A stretch of DNA of 5,495 nt from Candidatus Hebobacteria bacterium. Lineage in GTDB: Bacteria > Armatimonadota > Hebobacteria > Hebobacterales > Hebobacteraceae. How positions within the stretch are numbered: position 1 is the stretch's first letter; each line of letters opens with the position of its first letter. Below, piece by piece: positions 1 through 5,147 of this stretch. Made by a program: the position numbers and the translations under genes. Under the pieces are notes generated by a model, which saw only the letters and a program-made list of their open reading frames with translations, was not told the DNA's origin and did no database searches. The stretch is taken from positions 1 through 5,495 of the forward strand of contig JALGTT010000222.1 of assembly GCA_029821235.1 (NCBI GenBank), in the 5' to 3' direction.

Positions 1-2
1 CG

Positions 3-116
3 CTGGTCGGTCCCCGCACCGGCGCCGAAGTCGCCTCCTGCTTTGCGGCCACGGAGGTCGCGCTGACCGAGACCGAGAGGGAGTGGCTGGCCCTGGCGCG
101 GGAGCGCAGGGAATAG
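3..116 (+). CDS. Aldo/keto reductase-like protein, C-terminal end only (5' end outside window)
   Basis: This frame is open from the left edge and gives 37 residues before a TAG stop at 114-116. It begins LVGPRTGAEV and continues through an alanine-rich helix to ALTETEREWL and a charged tail. The pattern 'I/V-x-G-x-R-(T/S)...v...a...a......Lt..e...L' is the usual C-terminus of aldo/keto reductases, where the G-x-R-(T/S) segment binds the 2'-phosphate/adenine end of NADPH. These are cytosolic oxidoreductases of the TIM-barrel fold that reduce carbonyl compounds. The gene converges on htrA, and a strong hairpin follows its stop by about 40 bp. The other two forward frames do not give a recognisable end. 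Family assignment rests on a short tail only, so substrate cannot be inferred. Confidence 0.6.
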   Translation: MVGPRTGAEVASCFAATEVALTETEREWLALARERRE

Positions 117-154
117 CGGGGCAGGGTCACCGGGAGGGGCCGGATACGAAGAGA

Positions 155-184
155 GCGAGGGACGGCCCTTCGGCCGTCCCTCGC
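155..184. terminator. Perfect 13-bp hairpin between convergent genes, probable bidirectional terminator
   Basis: The arms GCGAGGGACGGCC (155-167) and its exact reverse complement (172-184) enclose a 4-nt loop, CTTC on the plus strand. The stem is very GC-rich. Reading leftward (htrA direction) the stem is followed by the pyrimidine-rich tail TCTCTTCGTATCC, a weak U-tract. Reading rightward the tail is not T-rich. The position between the end of a rightward gene (116) and the end of the leftward htrA frame (218 or 318) fits a transcription terminator, mainly for the leftward unit and perhaps for both. The lack of a canonical U-run leaves a plain RNA-stabilising hairpin possible. Confidence 0.72.
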
Positions 185-192
185 GTCAATGT

Positions 193-224
193 CCGGTAAG
201 CCAGTCGGAAGATGGACTTACCGG
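193..224. repeat. Inverted repeat overlapping the restored htrA stop codon
   Basis: CCGGTAAG (193-200) and CTTACCGG (217-224) form an exact 8-bp inverted repeat with a 16-nt loop. The right arm contains the TAA (218-220) that ends the restored htrA reading frame. It lies directly before the 13-bp hairpin in the leftward direction, so the htrA transcript would carry two stem-loops in tandem. It may be part of the 3' processing or termination region. It is short enough that chance cannot be excluded. Confidence 0.4.
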
Positions 225-403
225 GAGAGACTGTCGATCTGAGCGGTGAGAAAACGGCCGCCCCGCCAGATGCGGATGGTGAGGGGGTCTCCCTTCTTCA
301 GTTTGCCTGTCACTCGCTCATAGTCGGCGACATCGGAGATGGGCTGTCCGGCCAGTCTGAAGATGATGTCCCCGGGCCGAATCCCCGCGCGGGCGCCGTC
401 GCT
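218..403 (-). pseudogene. Out-of-frame C-terminal remnant of htrA: second half of PDZ domain 2
   Basis: Reading leftward from 403 in the frame shifted by +1 relative to the main htrA frame gives 61 residues ending in TAA. It contains ARAGIRPGDIIFRLAGQPIS, then DVADYERV and a tail with LTIRIWRGGRF and LTAQIDSLSR. This is the textbook second half of an HtrA PDZ domain (A-x-x-A-G-I/L-x-x-G-D-x-I...G..I......l...l......v.i.v.R.G). It therefore belongs to the upstream protease gene rather than being an independent gene. It has no start codon or ribosome binding site of its own. Skipping one base at 404 joins it to residue 431 of the main frame. The join lacks about 25-30 residues normally present at the start of a PDZ domain. 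Confidence 0.8.
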
Positions 404-1697
404 GCCTCAGTCCCAACTTCTTCGGCGGGGCCTGAGGCATCGTCTGGCCGAGTTGTTCGGGTTCGAGCGCGCCCACCGTGATCTTCAAGTTGATGGTCTT
501 GCCGTCGCGCACCACCTTCATGTTTACCGTGGTGCCCGGCCGGGTGCCTTGGACAAGGCTCACGAATTGGTCCGGGCTAATGACCTTGGTGTCCCCGAAC
601 TGGACGATCACGTCGTCCGCCTTCACGCCCGCTTTGTCCGCCGGGGCGCCCTCTTCCACTTCGTTGACGAACACGCCGTGGTCAACTCCGTAGTCGTGTT
701 TGACGGGTTCTGTCACCGGCTCGATGGACACGCCGATGCGGCCCCGCACCACCGGCTCGCCGCCCTTGAGGCGCCTGATGATCTCCTTGGTACGGCTGTT
801 GATGGGAATCGCGAATCCAACGCCGATGTTGCCCATGCTCAGCCCGCTGGTGAAAATCGCCTGATTGATGCCGATCACCTCTCCGCGGATGTTCACCAGG
901 GGGCCTCCGCTGTTCCCGGGGTTGATGGGGGCATCGGTCTGGAGAAGATTGCGGAACGGCCGGCCCGGCATGTCAGAGGATATCTGGCGATTCGTCGCGC
1001 TGATCACTCCCAGGGTAAGGGTGGGCTCGAAATGCAGGGCCTCGTCGAACCGTCCGCCCATGCGGCTTCCCCCGAAGGGATAGCCCACGGCCAGCGCGAA
1101 CGAGCCCACTTTCACCTTGTCCGCGTCGCCGAGCACCGCGGCGGACAGAGGTCGCTTCGGATCGATCTTGATCACCGCCAGGTCGGACAGTTTGTCAACA
1201 CCCTTCACCTCCGCCTGGTAGGACTCGCCATTCGACAGCCGCACAACCACCTTGCTCGCCTCGGAGACTACGTGGTTATTGGTGACGATGTACCCGGCGG
1301 GGTCAATCACCACCCCGGAGCCCTGTCCCACGGGCGGGAGCGGGCTGCGGTCCGGCGGACCGGAATCCGGCCCCTCAGGCCCGAAGAAGAATCGCTTCCA
1401 CGGCTCGGGCAGGTCCGGCATGTCGGGCATGGGAACCCGCGGGACTCGCGCCTGAGGTCCTGGCTTCCCCTCCGCCTCTATGAACACCACCGTTGGTCTC
1501 ACCTTATCGGCCACCCAGGTGAGGCCTTCCTGCACCTGTTCGAGGCTGACCACCTGTGGGGGCGGAGGCGAGGTGGCCTCCCCCCAGGCCATGCTGAACA
1601 TGATCACCGCCACACCCAACGCCACCGTCAATGCCACCGCCGCCAGCCACAGGGCGGTGCGGTCCCCCCGATCTTTTCGCTGAGTCCATTCACTCAT
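318..1697 (-). CDS. HtrA/DegP-type membrane-anchored serine protease with PDZ domains, C-terminally frameshifted
   Basis: The main frame encodes 459 residues. HtrA proteases degrade or chaperone misfolded proteins outside the cytoplasmic membrane. Seen here: a short basic N-terminus, one hydrophobic segment (about 14-38) likely to be an uncleaved membrane anchor, a proline-rich linker (about 43-122), and a trypsin-like domain with His142 (TNNHVV), Asp172 (SDLAV) and Ser263 (NPGNSGGPL) as catalytic triad. PDZ1 spans about 315-408. PDZ2 starts near 427 (KKLGL), but after residue 431 the frame becomes arginine-rich and unlike a PDZ domain. The PDZ end lies in another frame, with TAA at 218-220. 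The ATG is preceded by AAGGAG (1707-1712) at 9-nt spacing, which supports this start. It lies about 150 bp downstream of the holB end and may have its own promoter. The protease and PDZ1 look intact, so a truncated but active enzyme is possible. Confidence 0.93.
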   Translation of the reverse strand: MSEWTQRKDRGDRTALWLAAVALTVALGVAVIMFSMAWGEATSPPPPQVVSLEQVQEGLTWVADKVRPTVVFIEAEGKPGPQARVPRVPMPDMPDLPEPWKRFFFGPEGPDSGPPDRSPLPPVGQGSGVVIDPAGYIVTNNHVVSEASKVVVRLSNGESYQAEVKGVDKLSDLAVIKIDPKRPLSAAVLGDADKVKVGSFALAVGYPFGGSRMGGRFDEALHFEPTLTLGVISATNRQISSDMPGRPFRNLLQTDAPINPGNSGGPLVNIRGEVIGINQAIFTSGLSMGNIGVGFAIPINSRTKEIIRRLKGGEPVVRGRIGVSIEPVTEPVKHDYGVDHGVFVNEVEEGAPADKAGVKADDVIVQFGDTKVISPDQFVSLVQGTRPGTTVNMKVVRDGKTINLKITVGALEPEQLGQTMPQAPPKKLGLRQRRRPRGDSARGHHLQTGRTAHLRCRRL

Positions 1698-1706
1698 CGT
1701 CCTCTA

Positions 1707-1712
1707 CTCCTT
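1707..1712 (-). promoter_or_regulatory. Shine-Dalgarno sequence of htrA
   Basis: Reading leftward, AAGGAG lies 9 nt before the ATG at 1697-1695, inside a purine-rich stretch. This is close to the ideal anti-16S match and spacing. It fixes the htrA start and shows that translation initiates independently of holB. Confidence 0.8.
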
Positions 1713-1810
1713 CTCTCATCACCCCGCACATCGCGTCAGCAGATGGTACGCGGACGCCGAGCAAGGCATGTGCTCCCATCCCGTCAATAATAGCGCACTT
1801 CCCAAGATAG

Positions 1811-1839
1811 TTAGACAAGTGTTTGCCGTGCATGGTTCC
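1811..1839 (-). promoter_or_regulatory. Candidate ECF-sigma (sigma-E-like) promoter for htrA
   Basis: In the leftward direction GGAACC (1839-1834) is followed, after 18 nt, by TCTAA (1815-1811). The sigma-E consensus known from Escherichia coli is GGAACTT, then about 16 nt, then TCTAA/TCTGA. Counted from the 7-nt -35 box, the spacing here is 17. It sits about 115-140 bp upstream of the htrA start, just beyond the restored holB stop (1851). HtrA/DegP genes are classic envelope-stress targets of ECF sigma factors, so the context fits. Motif and context only; this lineage's ECF consensus is unknown. A sigma-A-like TATTAT at 1787-1792 lacks a well-spaced -35 partner. Confidence 0.4.
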
Positions 1840-1850
1840 AATTCCCACCA

Positions 1851-2117
1851 TCAGCCGGCCCCCTCCAGCAGGCGCGTCGCCAGCGCCTCCAGAGCCAGGT
1901 CGAGATTGGCATTCCCGAGCAACTTCCTCCTGGTGTCCAGGATCCACTCGATGGCCGCGCTCGCCTGCTCGATGCTCCCCGAGCCCCTTTGGTCGCTCAC
2001 CGCCGCTTCATAATCCCGGTTGAGCACTTCGCCCCCGGTGGCCACCGCCATACGGTCCCGGTACCACGAGGCCATCACCTCCAGACACCAGGGCAGCGCG
2101 GCCCGCAGCGCTCTGTC
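1851..2117 (-). pseudogene. Out-of-frame C-terminal remnant of holB (clamp-loader collar domain)
   Basis: From 2117 leftward, the frame shifted +1 relative to the main holB frame reads DRALRAALPWCLEVMASWYR and runs for 88 residues to TGA at 1851-1853. Its end contains IEWILDTRRKLLGNANLDLA and LEALATRLL. The motifs W-Y-R-D and (T/E)RR-x-L-x-x-N-A-N-x-x-L-A-L-E are hallmarks of the C-terminal helical domain of bacterial DNA polymerase III delta-prime. That domain builds the clamp-loader collar. The internal ATG at 2078 falls inside this domain and has no convincing ribosome binding site, so an independent gene is unlikely. Joined to residues 1-270 of the main frame, it would give about 358 residues, close to family length. 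Confidence 0.85.
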
Positions 2118-2928
2118 CGGCGTGCACGGGCGCGGGCACCAGAGAGGCGACCTGCTCGGCCTCCTCCCTGATCCGCTCGGCGACTCGCAGGCTGGCCCCC
2201 AACGGCAGACGGTCCATCTCGACGCAGAGATCCAGCAGCCGCTTCCGCGCCTCCAGCAGCTCCGGCCGACGGGCCGCCCGCAGCGCCCAGGCCGGCCTGC
2301 CTCCAGAGAGCACGGCCAGCAGACGGGCCGCCGTCTCGTCCATCCCCTGGGTCTGCAGATGGCGCTCGATCGCCTCCGTCCCCGCGATCTGGAAGGCCAC
2401 CTTCTGGGAGCGGGAGAGGATGGTGGGAAGCAGGCTCGCCGGGTGGGAAGTCACCAGGATGAGCACCACCCGGCTGGGCGGCTCCTCCACCACCTTCAAG
2501 AGGGCGTTTGCCGAACTCTGATTCATGCGGTCGGCGGGATCGATGATGTATACCTTGTTTCGCCCCAACACCCGCTTCAGATGGGCATCGTGAATCAATT
2601 GCCGCACCTGATCGATGGCGATCTCGGTTCGCAGCCGGCCCTTCTCGTCCGCCTCCAGCGTGATCACCCGCACATCGGGGTGGCCGTCCCGCGCGGCGAG
2701 CAGGCAGGAGCGGCATTCCCCGCAGGCATCCCCGTCTCCGGTCTCATCTATGCGCTCACAGTTGAGCGCCTGCGCGAACAGCCGCGCCGCGGTGGACTTT
2801 CCCACTCCCTCGGGGCCGTGGAACAGGTAGGCGTGGGCCACCCGATCGCGGCGGATGGCGTTCTTCAGCACAGTGACCGGCCGGTCCTGGCCGATGAGGT
2901 CGTCGAGTCTGGACGGCGCGTCGCTCAC
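2008..2928 (-). CDS. holB: DNA polymerase III subunit delta' (clamp-loader subunit), C-terminally frameshifted
   Basis: The main frame encodes 306 residues. Delta-prime is a fixed subunit of the clamp loader that opens the sliding clamp in the replisome. Seen here: N-terminal SRLDDLIGQ, a P-loop GPEGVGKST (38-46), a zinc module with Cys57, Cys69, Cys72 and Cys75, the Walker-B region IIDPADRM (128-135), ANALLKVVEEPP, and sensor-1/SRC-type segment SRSQ (172-175). The usual Walker-B glutamate is replaced by Pro131. This fits delta-prime, which is not the ATPase motor, rather than gamma/tau (DnaX). After about residue 270 the frame loses similarity, and the true C-terminus continues in the +1 frame to 1851. 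The start is GTG, overlapping the darA stop as GTGA, with only a weak Shine-Dalgarno, so translation probably couples to darA. Whether the frameshift is real or a sequence error is unresolved. Confidence 0.92.
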   Translation of the reverse strand: MSDAPSRLDDLIGQDRPVTVLKNAIRRDRVAHAYLFHGPEGVGKSTAARLFAQALNCERIDETGDGDACGECRSCLLAARDGHPDVRVITLEADEKGRLRTEIAIDQVRQLIHDAHLKRVLGRNKVYIIDPADRMNQSSANALLKVVEEPPSRVVLILVTSHPASLLPTILSRSQKVAFQIAGTEAIERHLQTQGMDETAARLLAVLSGGRPAWALRAARRPELLEARKRLLDLCVEMDRLPLGASLRVAERIREEAEQVASLVPAPVHAGQSAAGRAALVSGGDGLVVPGPYGGGHRGRSAQPGL

Positions 2929-3254
2929 AGCTTCTCGAACCGCTCCACGTCCAGCACGAACACCGTCGCCCCACCCACTTGCACTTTCACCGGGCTGGGG
3001 ATGCAGGTGCCGATGGGCTCGATCGTGGGCGGAAAGACGTTCACCAACTGCTCTCTCGTCTTGGAATGGGCCGCGATCACGCCGATCACGTCCTCCACCT
3101 GCTCGGCCTCCACTCCGATCAGGACGGTGACATTCCCCTCCCGCAGCAGTCCCCCCGTGCTGGCCACCGTGGTGAACTGATAGCGCTTCTCCAGCAGGGC
3201 GTCGGTAACCTTGCGGTGGTCTTTGTGTTGGACTACCGCGATCACGAGTTTCAT
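2925..3254 (-). CDS. darA: PII-like cyclic-di-AMP receptor (DarA/PstA/YaaQ family)
   Basis: The 109-residue product starts MKLVIAVVQ and carries STGGLLREGN (32-41), IGVE (46-49) and near the end VGGATVFVLDVERF. These are the signature segments of the DUF970/YaaQ family (DarA of Bacillus, PstA of Staphylococcus). These are cytosolic homotrimers of PII fold that bind cyclic di-AMP at subunit interfaces; their downstream target is unknown. It aligns without gaps with the Bacillus protein as I recall it over the first ~50 residues, and its length is standard. Thr28, Leu37, Asn41 and Gly47 are kept, while the recalled Asn24 and Arg26 are Arg24 and Gln26 here. It overlaps the tmk stop (ATGA), has a strong GGGAGGAG ribosome binding site just upstream (3257-3264), and overlaps the holB start (GTGA). 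The tmk-darA-holB order matches Bacillota. Confidence 0.95.
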   Translation of the reverse strand: MKLVIAVVQHKDHRKVTDALLEKRYQFTTVASTGGLLREGNVTVLIGVEAEQVEDVIGVIAAHSKTREQLVNVFPPTIEPIGTCIPSPVKVQVGGATVFVLDVERFEKL

Positions 3255-3883
3255 GTCTCCTCCCTCGCGGTCATGCGCTCCAGAAGATCGCTCACCAGCG
3301 CGGTCACCCGGCCGTGCACGGCGGCGATCTCTCCGGTTCCGTCCACCAACTTGATGCGACCGGGCTCCTCCCGCGCGAGGGCCCGGAATCCCTCCGCCAC
3401 CCTCAGGTAGAACTGTGTGCCCTCTGATTCTAACCTATCCAGGCGCTCTTCGTCCAGGTGTGCCCGCTCCGGCGGAAGGTCGAGCACGAGGGTGAGATGG
3501 GGGGTGAGGCCGCCGGTGGCGAGGGCGTTGAGGCGGCGCAGCAGATCCATGTCCAGCCCCCGGCCGGCCCCCTGGTAGGCGAGGGTGGAGTCGGCGTGCC
3601 TCTCGCACACCACCACCTGCCCCTCGGCCAGGGCCGGCCGAACCACCTGGCTGACGTGGAGAGAACGATCGGCCAGATAGAGAAACAACTCGGCCTCGGG
3701 GGTCATTTCCCGCCCGGGAGAGAGCACGAGTTCCCTCAGTCTCCCCCCGGTCTCCGTGCCCCCCGGCTCCCGGGTGAGGCACACCCGGCGTCCGCGCCCG
3801 CGGAGCCACTCCGCCAGCAGGCGGGCCTGGGTGGTCTTGCCGCAGCCGTCGATTCCCTCCAATGTGATGAAGACGCCTGACAT
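3251..3883 (-). CDS. tmk: Thymidylate kinase (dTMP kinase)
   Basis: The 210-residue product phosphorylates dTMP to dTDP with ATP in the cytosol, an essential step of dTTP synthesis. Seen here: P-loop EGIDGCGKTTQ (9-19), TREPGGT (37-43) of the dTMP-binding region, the DR(Y/H)-type motif as CERHADSTLAYQG (93-105), and a flexible LID segment with several Arg and Glu residues (about 139-155). A conserved tail follows, with the F-Y-x-R-V-x-E-G-F-R-x-L-A helix. The start was placed at ATG 3883 because MSGVFITLEG aligns with the family N-terminus, length becomes typical, and GAGG (3892-3895) lies 8 nt upstream. An in-frame ATG at 3928 would add 15 unconserved residues and overlap endoQ. The gap to endoQ is 10 nt, and the stop overlaps the darA ATG. 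Confidence 0.96.
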   Translation of the reverse strand: MSGVFITLEGIDGCGKTTQARLLAEWLRGRGRRVCLTREPGGTETGGRLRELVLSPGREMTPEAELFLYLADRSLHVSQVVRPALAEGQVVVCERHADSTLAYQGAGRGLDMDLLRRLNALATGGLTPHLTLVLDLPPERAHLDEERLDRLESEGTQFYLRVAEGFRALAREEPGRIKLVDGTGEIAAVHGRVTALVSDLLERMTAREET

Positions 3884-3893
3884 GTACCCGGCC

Positions 3894-5147
3894 TCAGTAT
3901 CCCAGGGATAGCTGCATCTCGGCCTCATCGGTAACAGGTTTGCCGTACCGCCCCCCGCCGCCTGCCAGCATGGAGAGCGTTCCCTCGCGGGATCTCATCA
4001 CCAAGGCGGCCAACTTTCGGCCGATCACCAACTCCAGGTCCTCGGCGCGCGCCTCGTGCAGCACCTTCATCTCGGTGCCGAAGCGGTTGAGGAGTTTGCC
4101 GAGCGCCACCGCCCCCACGCCGGGCAGCATCTGGAGCGGCACCTGGTAGTGGTAGGGCGGCCGGTGGGAGGGCGGCCGCGGCTCCGGGTAGTCGGCGATC
4201 TCCACGATTCGGTCGAGCACTCCCTTGACCACCTTGTCGCTCCCGCAGGCGTCGCATTTCACCACTGGAGGCTCCAGCGGAGTAATCCGCTCGCACGCGG
4301 TGCAGAAGGTGCGGTGGTACTTGCCCAGCCTTGGATCCAGACCATAATTGGCGATCACCCGGCGGCCGTTCTCTCTCTTCAGCGCCCACACCACCTCCTG
4401 GAAAGAAGGGCAGAAACTGTCCGCTTCCCCGCCCGCTCCGTTCTCCGCGGCCGGGATCTCGATCACGTTGTACTCCCGCGCGATGCGGGGAAGAGAATGT
4501 GCGTCCGAGTTGGAGAGAAAGGTGAGAGGGGCGAGTTCGGCGATGCGGTCGGCGAGAAAACTGTCCGCGCTCAGCCCCAGTTCCAGGGCGGCAAGCTGTT
4601 GCATCCCCTCCTCGCCGAACATCTCCGTGAGGCGCCGCACGCAACTCCCGTAGGGGCTCTTGTGCGGGGTGAAGGCGTGGGCGGGTACGAAGATGCCGCC
4701 CACCTCGGTGGCCATCCGCAGCAACTTTCTCGCCGGCACCCGGCAGCGCTGCGAACTCAGGTTCAGGTTGGTGACCAGCCGCCTCAGCAGGCCGACGAAA
4801 ACGCGGATCTCCTCGCGGCCGGGGAAATAGGCCACGTGGTGGGAGGCGCCCCCGTCATCCTCCACGGTTTCCAACTCGCAGCCGAGGATGATGGTGGTGG
4901 TATCGCGGTACCGCAGCCCGCCCCCGGGCAACTCGACCATCTCCCCGGACTCCACCAGCCGGTCGATATCGGCCATCACCGCGGGTGAGCCGCAGTCCAC
5001 GATGCCCGCCACCTCGATCCCCTTGCGGGTGGCGCATTCCCTGGCGATGTTCTCGAAGGTGAGGTCGCGCGCGGCGGTGATCTTCACCGGCTCACCGGCG
5101 CTGGTCCGTCCGATGTGGATATGCAGGTCGGCGTAGACGCGCCTCAC
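3894..5147 (-). CDS. endoQ: Endonuclease Q (PHP-domain endonuclease for deaminated DNA bases)
   Basis: The 417-residue product matches EndoQ, known in Thermococcales and some bacteria such as Bacillus. EndoQ nicks DNA 5' to uracil, hypoxanthine, xanthine or abasic sites. Seen here: an N-terminal PHP metal-hydrolase domain with DLHIH (7-11), Asp51 (IVDCG), Glu91 (GCELE), His103-His104, His157 (VPAHAF) and SNSDAHS (212-218). A zinc ribbon follows, with Cys282, Cys285, Cys298 and Cys301. The C-terminal helical part carries a helix-hairpin-helix-like LQMLPGVGAVALGKLLNRFG (338-357). All expected metal ligands are present and the length is normal, so it should be active. The start is GTG with an ideal GGAGG (5155-5159) 7 nt upstream, and it overlaps the udk-like stop (GTGA). 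Similar proteins are often mislabelled as UvrD-type helicases, but no helicase motif is present. Sitting next to tmk, it suggests handling of uracil in DNA. Confidence 0.92.
   Translation of the reverse strand: MRRVYADLHIHIGRTSAGEPVKITAARDLTFENIARECATRKGIEVAGIVDCGSPAVMADIDRLVESGEMVELPGGGLRYRDTTTIILGCELETVEDDGGASHHVAYFPGREEIRVFVGLLRRLVTNLNLSSQRCRVPARKLLRMATEVGGIFVPAHAFTPHKSPYGSCVRRLTEMFGEEGMQQLAALELGLSADSFLADRIAELAPLTFLSNSDAHSLPRIAREYNVIEIPAAENGAGGEADSFCPSFQEVVWALKRENGRRVIANYGLDPRLGKYHRTFCTACERITPLEPPVVKCDACGSDKVVKGVLDRIVEIADYPEPRPPSHRPPYHYQVPLQMLPGVGAVALGKLLNRFGTEMKVLHEARAEDLELVIGRKLAALVMRSREGTLSMLAGGGGRYGKPVTDEAEMQLSLGY

Noticed and set aside
339..1790. Long open plus-strand frame (483 codons) antisense to htrA
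   Set aside because: It mirrors the htrA codons in a high-GC gene, is rich in His, Arg, Pro and Gly, shows no domain pattern, and the minus-strand frame carries an unmistakable catalytic triad.
1787..1818. Sigma-A promoter with TATTAT (1787-1792) and TTGTCT
   Set aside because: TTGTCT lies 20 nt from TATTAT, too far for a standard promoter, and no better -35 box is present at 16-18 nt.
1698..1850. Riboswitch or small RNA in the htrA leader
   Set aside because: Only a 5-bp CACTT/AAGTG inverted repeat was seen; no conserved riboswitch core or strong terminator hairpin is recognisable.
1690..1947. Small minus-strand frame covering the holB-htrA gap
   Set aside because: It starts inside the holB C-terminal domain in a different frame, has no ribosome binding site and ends at the htrA start; the composition is that of a spacer plus shadow.
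2085..2150. DnaX-like programmed frameshift in holB
   Set aside because: DnaX recoding is a -1 shift on an A-rich slippery heptamer with a stimulatory stem; here the shift is +1, the site is GC-rich, and the original frame runs on about 36 codons before a stop, so no recoding signal can be argued from sequence alone.
2020..3180. Long open plus-strand frame (386 codons) antisense to holB and darA
   Set aside because: It is a GC-driven antisense shadow without family motifs, crossing two well-recognised minus-strand genes.
3884..3928. Upstream ATG (3928) as tmk start
   Set aside because: It adds 15 non-conserved residues that overlap endoQ; ATG 3883 gives the family N-terminus, normal length and a nearby GAGG.
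4056..4988. 310-codon plus-strand frame inside endoQ
   Set aside because: Low-complexity His/Arg/Gly/Pro composition typical of antisense shadows; endoQ is complete on the other strand.
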